Shown here one piece after another: positions 54,741 to 64,000 of a stretch of DNA of 64,000 nucleotides. Position 1 is the stretch's first letter; every line of letters begins with the position of its first letter. The position numbers and the translations under genes were made by a program. This DNA comes from Helianthus annuus. Lineage: Eukaryota; Streptophyta; Magnoliopsida; Asterales; Asteraceae. The notes below the pieces were generated by a model that searched no databases, had not been told where the DNA came from, and saw only the letters and a list, made by a program, of their open reading frames with translations. The DNA lies in contig NC_035443.2 of NCBI RefSeq assembly GCF_002127325.2, positions 148,876,415 to 148,940,414 on the forward strand, given 5' to 3'.

Positions 54741-56825
54741 GGGAGCCGCTAAAATGAAAACCACCCCCAGTTGTAAGAACCGTGAGAACCAGTCTCCACC
54801 AATCAAATAATGACACATATGCACTATTAATTTAAAAGCTGAAGGGTAATATAGTCATTTTCTAAATCTATCAAATCATGTCTGTCTTCTTTTAAGTCTG
54901 ATTCACAGACCTTCTCTCTCAAACTATCACACACCCAAAAAATTTTAAATCCCACTAATTTCTCTCTCTCTCTCAAAGTTGTTCAACACCCATCTTCCCT
55001 CATCTTGATTCACAGACCTCCGGCGGTGAAAGGCAGTTGTGGTGGTGGGGAGGCTGTTGAACGATGGTGAGGAGCGACGGTGAATGGTGGCTGGTGGAGA
55101 GGAGGTGACGGTGTTGGTGGCTGGTGGAGAGGAGCGACGGTGAATGGTGGCTGGTGGAGAGGGGCTGACGGCGGCATTTTCATCCTCCCTTTCATCTCTG
55201 CCGCCCCCTTGCGACTGGTGTTTGGTGGTGGTGGCGTTAGGGGTGGGGTTGGTGGCGGTGGCGGACCCCTAGGCGGTTGGCTCTCCGGCGATACTTACCT
55301 ACAACCCACCCATACCCGTCGGTTCCCCTCTGTCTGATGACAATCACCAGCCAAACACCTCCCCCCGTCTATACAGTAATCGGGCAACCACCAACTATGG
55401 TGGCGGTGCGTGATGCCGGTGGTTCAGTTCTTCAGTGGCAGTGGAACACGAAGAGAGAGAGAGAAAGACTGCACCGTCGGCGACGGGCTGACGGTAGCGC
55501 CGCCGTGAGCAGCGATGGTCCTAGTCTCCCGACGAGTTGTGAATGTAGAAGATGATGATGTTCAGCTCAGAGTTGTTGCTCGGGTCGACTTTGGAGGTTA
55601 TGGGTTTTGTTGGTTCAAGACTAGTTCATCAGATTCTTTGTTCGAGTAAGTTGCATATTCAGTGGATTTGATCTGTTGATTTTTGATATGTGGGTTTGAT
55701 CTGATGATTTTTGATCTGTAGGTTTGATCTGTGGGTCACGGACAAGAATCTGATGAACTTTGTGGGTTTGATCTGTTTGATTTATTGATCAGTGAACTAT
55801 GTTCTTTGCTTTTCTAGTGATTTTTTGATTTTCTGCTGATTTTTTGGCATGTTTTTTGATTTTGCTGGTGATTTTTGATCACTGAACAATGTGGGTTTTG
55901 ATCTGTTGGATTTGGGTGGCGATGATGCAAAAAAAAAAAAAAACTACATTTTGATGACGATGTCGCGGCAACGATGGTGGAGGGTAGGTTTTTGAACCTG
56001 CAACCCCACTTTGCAGCCTTTTTGATTATCGGAAAATTTGAGCCAAACCCCGTTTTTTTTCCAGATACACTTTGTTTTGATGTTGTTGGTTTCTTATATT
56101 TTTTTCCCTAGTCGATGACGATAACAATCTATCTGAGACACCTACCGAGTTTGCATTTTCTGGGTGCGTTCGTGTTGCGTAAAAAAGTTTTTGTAAAAAA
56201 AAAGTCAAACCGTAAACTTTTTAACGTAAAACGTAAACTTTTTAACGTTAAACGTAAAATATAAAAAGTTTAACGTAAAACGTAAAAACGTAAACTTTTT
56301 TAACGTAAAAACGTAAAACGTAAAACGTAAAAAGTTTAGCGCAAAACGTAAAATTTTAACGATGCGTTAAAACGGGATGTAAAAAACGGCGCTTTTTAAA
56401 AAAACGCCGCTTGAAAAAGCCGAGCGTAAAAAACGGCGTGAAAAAACTACACGCTAAAAACGACGCGTAAAAAAGCCGGGCGTAAAAAGGCATGCAAAAA
56501 CCGGAGCGCAAAATAAATTGTTTTGTTAAAAAATTTGAATTTAAAAATGGTTTTTAATAAAAAAATTCTGTTTAAAAAATAAAAAGTAATATAATAAAAT
56601 AAAACAAAAAAGTAATAAAAAAATAATAAAGACTAAAAGACAAAAAAAGTAATTTTACTAAATTAACCTTTTAGATTAAAATATTAAAGACATAATAAGA
56701 CAAAAACTATTTAATATTAGTATTAACTACTTTTAGTCTCATCCATTGATCTTGAAGATCTAGTGGGTAGGAACTGGTTCTCGCGGTTATTACAACTGGA
56801 GGTGGTTTTCATTTTAGCGGTCCCC
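54741..56825. mobile_element. Mutator-like element of 2.1 kb with GC-rich cargo (Pack-MULE candidate)
   Basis: TIRs of more than 50 bases (GGGAGCCGCTAAAATGAAAA against GGGGACCGCTAAAATGAAAA) are flanked by identical 10-mers TAATACTACA (54731-54740 and 56826-56835). Inside, 55010-55560 is much more GC-rich than the surroundings and looks like 5' gene sequence (CT-rich leader, GGTGGTGG/CCGCCGCC runs), and 55600-55950 contains repeated TTTGATCTG. A unit of about 60 bases containing GACGGTGAATGGTGGCTGG repeats near 55076-55165. No transposase was seen. Confidence 0.8.
56209..56500. repeat. ACGTAAAA-type short tandem array inside the Mutator element
   Basis: Many copies of AACGTAAAACGTAAACTTTT-like units, passing into CGTAAAAAACGGCG units. 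The frames across it are chance. Confidence 0.7.
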
Positions 56826-56835
56826 TAATACTACA

Positions 56836-58481
56836 TATTTACATATATGATTAATAGTTAAAATAATAATTAAATTGCCTTAAAATAATAATCAAATTCC
56901 CTTTTATATAGACCAATATGTGTATATATAGTCTATATCTTTAACATATATAATTATTAACACGCTAAGTTACGCGGGGTGTTGTAGGTTAACTAAGGCA
57001 TCGTTATCTGTTAAAAAAAAACTAAGGCACCGTTAACAGTGCTATGTAAGCTGTTAACAAAGGGAACACCGCACGGGAGGTTAATGGGGCTAGTTAATGT
57101 GTTAACGGAGGAAGAATGGTTTGGTGGTGGGGCTCATGGATGTTCTAACCAATAACATGCCATCTTTTTTTTTCTTGGTTATTGGTATTGGGTGTTTTGT
57201 TAATCCACAACACATTGTTAACGAGTATTTAGTTAACGGTCAAGTTCTTATGTGATAGTGACGTGGCGATGATGTAGCAATGTGTTTAGTTAACCCACAA
57301 TACATAGTGTTAGAATAGACCGAAAATTTATAATTCCTATCATGTACAGGAATGCCTCAATGAAAAAAAAAATCCTTCTAAAGCGTGATTGTTATATCTC
57401 ATAAATGATGAAAAAAAAAAGATTTTGTTATTAGCGTTTTATTACATTCACATTTGTCGAATACCCAAATCCCGGATGACGTTAGATGGATCTTCGCTGA
57501 CGTCAAGAGTCTTTACCTTCGTCACTGCAAAAGAACAAACCGTTAGCCTCGCCACGGAGGGCCCCGGAGGGGGGATCCGTGACCAAGCTCCGGCGTGAGA
57601 ATAAGTAAACTTGCCGGAAGAGTTGAGGAGTTTATCCCGATGAGTATGATCACCGGGATGCTTCCTCTAAGGTGTGAATCTAATAAATGTGGTATGTGTG
57701 ATAAATATGTGGGAATATTGGTCGGAAGTTAATGTGAGAGTAGTAAATGTGAGTGTAGTAAACGAGATACCTCATGCCTCTCCTGTGATCATCGTTTCTC
57801 ACTCTTATATATCCACCAAGCCTTAACCTTCACGTGAGATATTTTGATGAGATAATCCAACGGATCCTGATGGTCTTCGGGGGGCTCAGACACGTGTCTG
57901 ACCCCCAACGGTAAGATCATAGTCTTATTTAATGTTTCCGGCGATGAGGTACGTTTCTAGCAAGAGATCCTCTTTTAATCAAGCATTAAATGTTGCCTGT
58001 CTTCTCTGGTCCTTTTTCCCGCTCATAACGGTAACCTTAGTGGGCAAGGCAAACTCTTGTTGGGCTTTTCTTGTTGGGCCCGCATGATGACAGCCCAAAG
58101 TGGGTAAATGGGGCTTCCCATTGGCCCGTCGTCAAGTCATCTTTAGTCCCTGTTTCTGAGACCCGAGACTCATGATCTAGGGCTGAGCCATACCTGTATT
58201 TTCAGAAGGTAGTTTTTCTGCCCTAAAAAATGTGGGCCCTGACCCCTAGTGGTTATCATTAACCGTCTACTAACCTGTCGAGTATTAATGGCGGGGTGTA
58301 ATCCCCTTGATGCACGTGTTCTTTTTTGAATTTTGAAAGGACTTTGACGTGACGGTTATGATCACTAGTCATCTCTTTAAATGCACTCCTTGCCTCTTTG
58401 ATTTCTCGCTCTGTTTTCCACCATCATCTTTCCTTCCTTATTTCTTTTAACGTCTCTCCGATTGTTACTTCTGCATTTGTC
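56836..58481. other. Leader region of a gypsy-type element and AT-rich spacer
   Basis: 56836-57300 is AT-rich without features. 57460-58400 is GC-richer and leads into the gypsy-type ORF, so it is probably LTR and leader of that element. A TATA-like CTTATATATCC lies near 57806. I could not define LTR ends or a PBS. Confidence 0.4.
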
Positions 58482-59109
58482 ATGAGCCGTTCAGGCCGTG
58501 CAACGATAAGGTCAGTCCTGACGACAAAGGATTTGAAATCCTTTGTCGAGACATTTAACATCCCTGAACAGTTTTCTCCGTCTTTGCCGGGTCCTAATGA
58601 ACCGGCGGTGTTCACGCCGGACGTGATCCCTCTTTATACCTTAGCTTTTTCCTCTTGCGGGGTTCGATATCCTCTTTCGTCTTTTAAGGTCGATCTGCTT
58701 CGTCATTTTGGGGTTCACTTTTCCCAGTTGCATCCCCTTGGGTGGATGAGAGTGGTGCACTTCGAACTGTCATGTGTCGCTATTTCCGGTGAACCTTCCA
58801 TTCCTCTATTCTGTATGTTTTACAAGCTGATCTCTGACGGAGATTGGTTTACCTTTGCCAAGAGACAGAACAATGTATCAAAACCCTGTTACTCCTTCAT
58901 GCCGACTTCTACTTATCCGAAAGATTGGAAAAGTAGGTTCATCTTTGTCTCTGCTGTTATGATGTCCGAATCCCCTTTGCCTAGAGATGTTGATACCCCA
59001 TTGAAGATGCTGTTCCCACCCTATCGGCGAATGAAACCGTTCAGTGGAAACGTATGTACGAGAATCCTACCAGGGCTTTCACTTTTTCCGAGGGTATTTT
59101 GGTGATGCG
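58482..59109 (+). pseudogene. Gypsy-type transposon ORF (Pfam Transposase_28-like N-terminal region), frameshifted and interrupted
   Basis: The frame contains VIPLYTLAFSSCGVRYPLSS, VDLLRHFGVHFSQLHPLGWM, VVHFELSCVAISGEPSIPLF and FYKLISDGDWFTFAKR, then YPKDWKSRFIFV. This matches the putative gypsy-type transposon domain found at the start of many plant LTR elements. MSRSGRATIR at 58482 is the likely start; an upstream in-frame ATG is at 58398. A one-base shift near 59015 moves the conserved continuation (NETVQWKRMYENPTRAF, then SEGILVMRAS) into another frame. The LTR of another element enters at 59110, cutting the gene. Confidence 0.68.
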
Positions 59110-60773
59110 TGCTAGTGTGTATATGTTTTAGGTATATAATTTAAGCCCTTTTTACACTTTTTAGCCAAGTTTTAAATTTATAAGACAAGATATTTACTAA
59201 CACTACACACACATATGGGCAAGTCCACCCATCGTGGACGTAGTATAGTGTTGGTAAGATACCGAGGTCGTCCAAGGACACAAGAGCTTTTAGTACCGGT
59301 TTATCCTCAACGTCTAACCAAATCAAAATGTTAGAAAAGATTTTTTTAAAACTAAGAAAATAAAACTAAATGCTGAAAAATAAAAATAAAAATAAAACAG
59401 ATAGACAAGATGAATCACTTGGATCCGACTCGTGTATAGCGTAACCTTTGATTATTTTCGCACTTTTGCACTTATTTAAGAGATTATCTTAGTTATTGTA
59501 GTAAGCCCCTCTTTTGAAGGTGACGTTACCCTCAACCCAGTAGTTTGAGTCAGCAAGGATACAATCCTAAAGGGTCGGATTATTGAAAGATAATTAATTA
59601 AGTTATTAATGCAAATTATGGTAGGCCCCTCTTTGAAGGTGACGTTACCCTCGACTAAGTAGTCTGAGTCAGCAGGGATACAGTCCTAAATAGCCGGGTT
59701 ATAGTATTAATAGTAGTTTAACTTATGAGGGGGTCAAAGAGTTTGGATCCCCGCCATCCAATACCTTTGGTATTGAAGGAGATCCTACTAAATTTGACCG
59801 AGGTCCCTTGCAGGACCTCTAAACGCTGAACAAGGGCAAGACTCTTACCAAACCGTTCCCTTAACCCCCGACCAGGTAGCCAACATACCTCCATATAGAC
59901 CGTGGAGATATGAATGTTGAAAATCTTTTATTTTATATAGACAGTAAAATAATGTCAAGACACCACGGACAAACGATAAGGAAGAATCACCTTCAACATA
60001 AGAAACTAGTTATTAAAGTCATTAATACAAAACCAAATAAAAAGTGCAAAAGATTAAAAATAAAAAGTATTACACTAGACACTTGTCTTCACCAAGTGAT
60101 GTAAGAGACTTAGGCAAACATGGCCTTTGATTGTCAAGAACTCTTACGAGCAATCTTGGATCCCGAGACGACTCACACACTCTATGATGGACAATGGATG
60201 ATGGTGGTGGATGATGGTGTTATGGTGGTGGTGGATGGTGGGTGAAGTGTGAGAGAGGTGGTGTGCCAAGGAATGAGTTGAAATGGCTCCAAGAACTCCT
60301 ATTTATAGGCTGAACAGAAGCCTGGGCACGGCCCCGTGGCCGTCTGACACTCTCTTTCTTCATTAATTGTAATTCGCAATTACAATAAATGCGCCTGCAG
60401 TACTCTGACCACGCCCCCCGTGTCCGCTGGGCACGGCCCCATGGTGGGCAATAGAAGCTTCTATTAGTTTGTCTTTTCTGCTGCTTCTTGGGCACGGCCC
60501 CGTGCTCGCTGAGCACGGGGCGTGTTCAGTCTTCTGCCTTCTCTGTTTTGCTTGGGAGGATGCTGTCGAGGGGTCGGGCAATCCACTTTTGTCCCTTTTC
60601 TTGTATTTATGTTAGATTTTGCTGTCTTTTTGCTTCTTTTGTTAATTTGAGCTCATTTAATCCTGAAAATACAAAAGGAAGACAAAAACACACTTTTTCC
60701 CACATTAGTACTAAAAAGGGTTAGTTTTATGCCACAATTGATATAATTTATATGTTGCATTTTGCGCGTATCA
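59110..60773 (-). mobile_element. 3' LTR (1.66 kb) of a large minus-strand retrotransposon
   Basis: On the minus strand it begins TGATACGCGCAAAATGC at 60773 and ends ACACACTAGCA at 59110, with TG..CA ends. A G-rich polypurine tract (AAGTGTGGGGGTATT, minus) directly precedes it. A TATA box lies at 60299-60307. Upstream of that, at 60320-60530, are copies of the CACGGCCCCGTG palindrome. A block of about 90 bases (CCCCTCTTTGAAGGTGACGT and following) occurs twice at about 59507-59590 and 59627-59700. The other LTR is beyond the right edge. Confidence 0.75.
60299..60307 (-). promoter_or_regulatory. TATA box of the 59110-60773 LTR
   Basis: Reads TATAAATAG on the minus strand. The first GC-rich palindrome begins about 18 bases upstream. 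Confidence 0.55.
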
Positions 60774-62680
60774 AATACCCCCACACTTGAATCTTTGCTT
60801 GTCCTCAAGCTAAACTCTTTATAATGTGGCTTTATTCATTCCCAAATGGAATGGGTAGAAGAGAAGTTTTCTGGGCTTGTCATAGAGTGTCGGGATTTTC
60901 CAAGATCGTTTAGGTTTTATTTTTATTTATTTACAATCCTATTCGTCATGATTTATTAAAAACATTTCATAAGATAAATTATTTATTAAGGCATAACACA
61001 CCTTTTTTAAAATTCCATTTATATACAAGTTCACATACCTCACGGGGGAAATCACTCACACTCGGCCGAAGGTGTATTTTTAGTGAATCACTCGAGAGCG
61101 GCGTGGAACTTATTTCTACCATAAGCTTGCCAAACAATCAATCCTCCTCATTTTTAACTTTTTTACCTTTGTAAATATCAAGAGGACTTTTTGGGTGAAG
61201 GGTTAGGCTTGGGTTAAAGGTGGGTGGTTGGGTTAGTGGTTAGTTGAAAAGGGCGAAAGGCGTAAAAAGCGTTGGTTTTCGTAAAACATTTTGTTTTTGT
61301 GACTTTTTATTTTCAATGAAGTATTTATTCAAACAAGCTTTTGTTTGAGGAGCTTTGTTTGTTTATTTTCAACTTCATCATCATTCTTTTTTTTTCAAGA
61401 GTCACATGAAAACCAAGCTTTGTTACTAAAATAAGGGGTAAAAAAAAATGAAAAAGGGATTTTGGTGGGTAAAAAAAAGTTTTGGGTTAAGAAATGAAAA
61501 GGTTTAGGCTTAAAGGGGTTAACTAGGGGAAATTTTTTGGGTAGGTAAAAAGAAAAATGAAAATAATGGCGTTGAAAGAAAAAGGGTTAGTCCTAATGCC
61601 TCCATCATTTACTTACTTGGGTTTAAGTTGGTAAGGACCGGGAATGAATTTTCGTGGCAAGTTCTAGAGTCGTAAGAACCAAGCGGCTATTCACACAAGA
61701 AACGAAAAATGAGCATTTAGTGTAAAGATATGTATTTGTATGCTCTTTAAAGGCTCAAAACTCACTTTTGTGGGAATGGGTTTTTACGTGATCAAGTATA
61801 TATAATCAAATTTTAACTAAGTTTGTCATGTCGTTTCATAATTTTCTTATGTTGGTTCTTTTTATCACGACGCTATCGGTTGTAAATTTGTAAAAATATA
61901 ACCTTGTTAGAATTAGAATTCCCAACTTAAACTTAGACAAGTAAAAAAATGTAAATTTTTGGAAAAAATTTGGGGTGATTAGCGATCCAAATAGAGTTTT
62001 GTGTAAGGCTTGTTATTAGGACTTGCAAAATTCAAGGTTTTAGCATCCCCCCACACTTAAATTACACATTGTCCTCAATGTGTCCCAAAAATAAGTTTTT
62101 AGGTTGATTGAATGTGTAAAATGGTGTTAAAAGCATAATTTTATGTTACTGGCAGTCTGGACACGGCCTCGTGGTGACCGGGCACGGCCCCATGTTCAGG
62201 TGCTAGTAACAAAAATTAAAGAAAAGAAACAGAAGCCTGGACACGGGGGCGTGTTCAGTGAACACGGCCCGTGTCCAGTTACCTGAACTGGGCGATTTTC
62301 TGCAGGATGTTCAGCACGGGGCCGTGTTGGCTGGACACGGCCCGTGCTGAGCTTACTGTAATGAAAAAATTGTTGTCGGATGGCGCTGTTTTCATGCATG
62401 AGCCATGTTTCTTGTTTCCCTTGTTATCCTTCACCATCCAGAGTGTGTTTTATTCCTTATAACACCATCTTAAAACCATCATTTCATTAAAAACCATAGA
62501 GAGAGCTACCCAATGTTCCTAGAAAAGTAAAAAGAAATAAAAACGAAAAATCTTAACTAAAATAGGTCAGGAGGTACACAAAGTTATCATAAAGAGTTCT
62601 ACTTCTTTGTTGGGAAAATTTCGGGAATAGTTTCCCGATGTAGTAGGACTCTTGGCTGATGTTTTTCTTCCTAGATGTTG

Positions 62681-63118
62681 TTAAAGCCATTCTTCTATCT
62701 CCCTTGGAAGGAAGAAGGCGGCTTCATTTTCCTCAACATCTCGCGGAGGAGGGGGAACACCTACCGGGACTCCTTGTACTATCCCTTGCGGAGGCTCTGG
62801 GTGTATAGCGTACAATTCGGCGGGTATGATGACTTCGGGAACCACGTTCCATGCCCTTTGGGTTATTATAGGTACCAAAGGAGGAGAGGCGAGAAGGTTT
62901 AACCTCTGGTGCAAGAGGTTTACTTCTCGGAGACACCCTTCCAGTCCCACCGTTAGATGGTTGATACGGTCGACCAATGCTTCTTCCACCCCCGTCATTT
63001 CATCAATAGCCTCTCTTAGGGCGTAAACATAGTTTACAAGAGAGTCTTCCGCCGTTGACGATCTCCTCCCCTGTCGGTTATTTCTTGATGAAGACGTTCC
63101 GCTTGTCCTGCTCGCCAT
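62681..63118 (-). CDS. Unrecognised ORF in the retrotransposon 3' internal region
   Basis: 146 codons from MASRTSGTSSSRNNRQGRRS to REIEEWL. The middle (DSLVNYVYALREAIDEMTGV to LHQRLNLLA) is predicted to be helical and coiled-coil-like, and the end is proline-rich (PEPPQGIVQGVPVGVPPPPR). I do not recognise a family. Its place upstream of the 3' LTR fits an accessory ORF of a Tat- or Athila-like element, which is inference. An in-frame TTG ten codons upstream is not preferred. Confidence 0.4.
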   Translation of the reverse strand: MASRTSGTSSSRNNRQGRRSSTAEDSLVNYVYALREAIDEMTGVEEALVDRINHLTVGLEGCLREVNLLHQRLNLLASPPLVPIITQRAWNVVPEVIIPAELYAIHPEPPQGIVQGVPVGVPPPPRDVEENEAAFFLPREIEEWL

Positions 63119-63656
63119 TTCTGGGGAAATAGACCGAAAAGGGCTCAATTTTTACGAAACAGTACATCGGACACGGCCCCGTGCTCGCTGAGCACGGCCC
63201 CGTGTCCAGTTGTCTGCAAGTTTTTAGATCAAGGAATCTTGGAGTTTTAAATTATTTTCATGATTTTTAGTCGAGTTTTAAGCACAGATAATTTAAAACG
63301 AAGTTACACAACTTACTTTGAGTAAGATCCCTTGAATAATAACCTTACAAACTTCACACTAAAGGTTGGAATCATGGAGTTTCCAAGCTTTAATGGAGGA
63401 AATGGTTGAAAAATTGAAAGAGAAGGCAATGAATAAAAGTGGAAAAGACAAGAGGGTTATTTGGAACCTTCTTTTAAAACTTACCTAGGATAGTATGAGT
63501 GAAGATCCCAGGAATCTCTGTCTTTTAAAGTGGTAAAAAATGAGCAGGATTCAGGCTGCATTTAAAGAAAACGACAGCGCGTTGGACACGGCCCCGTGTG
63601 CAGTTAAAATCCTGACATATTTTGTCCGTATTCTGACAAAATCAGAAGAGAATCTT

Positions 63657-63968
63657 TTAGGTGGACACGGGGGCGTGCTGACCTGGACACGGCCCCGTGT
63701 CTTGAAGCTGTCTTATGGAGTTTCTCCATTTTCTAAGGAACTTATTTATATCAGGTGGTTCCTTACTAGTTGGAACAACCCCAAAGTGCCTAAGATACCT
63801 TAATTTCTCTAGACTAAGACGAGAACGCAAGAGGTTGTCGGTGAGGGTAATTCCTATGTTTATTTTAGGTGGACAAGTCCAACCCTTTCCCGGGCTCTCG
63901 TTAAAGAAGGTGTATGCCGAATCGCTCAGGTCTATGTATGCACCGAACGAAGTCGATGGAGAGTCCTT
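63657..63968 (-). CDS. Unrecognised ORF fragment near the right edge
   Basis: A minus-strand frame without ATG, bounded upstream by a stop codon near 63993. It reads KDSPSTSFGAYIDLSDSAYT, WTCPPKINIGITLTDN and SRLSLEKLRYLRHFGVVPTS. The tail runs into the palindromic GC-rich motif (QDTGPCPGQHAP), which is not protein-like. It may be the end of a polyprotein or a degraded ORF. No family was recognised. Confidence 0.3.
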   Translation of the reverse strand, partial: KDSPSTSFGAYIDLSDSAYTFFNESPGKGWTCPPKINIGITLTDNLLRSRLSLEKLRYLRHFGVVPTSKEPPDINKFLRKWRNSIRQLQDTGPCPGQHAPVST

Positions 63969-64000
63969 CACGGCACAATCGGCACAGGACGACTATCGTC

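Larger units (their letters stand above)
60774..64000 (-). mobile_element. 3' internal region of the same retrotransposon
   Basis: It extends from the polypurine tract (60774-60790) to the window edge. It contains two modest minus-strand frames (62681-63118, 63657-63968), AT-rich non-coding blocks, and at least eight more copies of the palindromic motif (for example 62160-62350, 63170-63210, 63580-63710). A second CCCCACACTTAAATTACACA string at about 62048 resembles the polypurine tract neighbourhood. No RT or integrase is visible here, so those would lie off the right edge. Confidence 0.58.

Noticed and set aside
55010..55555. Overlapping frames in the Mutator cargo (GGWWRG or PLHQPPFTVAP repeats)
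   Set aside because: Generated by a short tandem unit and GGTGG runs on both strands; cannot be called genes without a parental match.
60220..60724. Several frames across the palindromic GC-rich motifs
   Set aside because: Open frames on both strands caused by the palindrome; in LTR, not coding.

Overview
The window is plant nuclear DNA. It has spliced genes with GT..AG introns, a chloroplast-targeted GTPase, two nuclear tRNA genes and a dense mixture of LTR retrotransposons, Helitrons, hAT, Mutator-like and PIF/Harbinger-type elements and SINEs. The style of the LTRs and foldback elements suggests a eudicot, possibly Asteraceae; that attribution is inference, since no species-specific gene is present.

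Only three host protein-coding genes are convincing, all on the minus strand. They are (1) chloroplast translation factor LepA/EF4 (23376-34155), whose 22 exons I could join by splice sites into a 698-codon reading frame; (2) the splicing factor PHF5A/SF3B14b (36794-37126), a single 110-codon coding exon, probably behind a long 5' UTR intron with its promoter near 41.7 kb; and (3) a mid-SUN nuclear envelope protein of the SUN3/4/5 type (44299-49730), four coding exons and 574 codons. Two near-identical tRNA-Val(CAC) genes lie at 9507 and 21306. The three protein genes work in separate processes (plastid translation, pre-mRNA splicing, nuclear envelope and ER structure); nothing suggests functional clustering.

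Layout: 0-6 kb is a nested pile of Ty3/gypsy material, including a 1.93 kb LTR with PBS and gag start inserted in the integrase region of an older gypsy element, next to a related LTR. 6.5-9.1 kb holds a Mutator-type MITE and minus-strand Helitrons. 9.7-18.0 kb is best read as one plus-strand Helitron that captured pieces of a SecA gene and a FatB thioesterase gene and was later hit by a young, intact Copia element whose two 135 bp LTRs are identical. 18-23.4 kb carries tandem repeats, a Mutator-type MITE, a tRNA gene and a large foldback. The LEPA introns hold hAT and Mutator MITEs, a SINE with a 14 bp target duplication, a three-unit tandem repeat and a degenerate telomere-like tract. The 3.1 kb first intron of the SUN gene is largely filled by Helitrons. 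51-57 kb is a row of small DNA transposons with clear target site duplications, including a 2.1 kb Mutator element with GC-rich cargo. 58.4-64 kb is a gypsy-type ORF disrupted by the 3' LTR of another large minus-strand retrotransposon that runs off the right edge.

The most interesting observations are the Helitron carrying a SecA-FatB chimera, the recurrence of short GC-rich palindromic motifs next to the TATA box in four different LTRs, and the many target-duplication-supported elements inside introns of working genes. Splice sites, element ends and TSDs were read by eye; base coordinates may be off by one or two.
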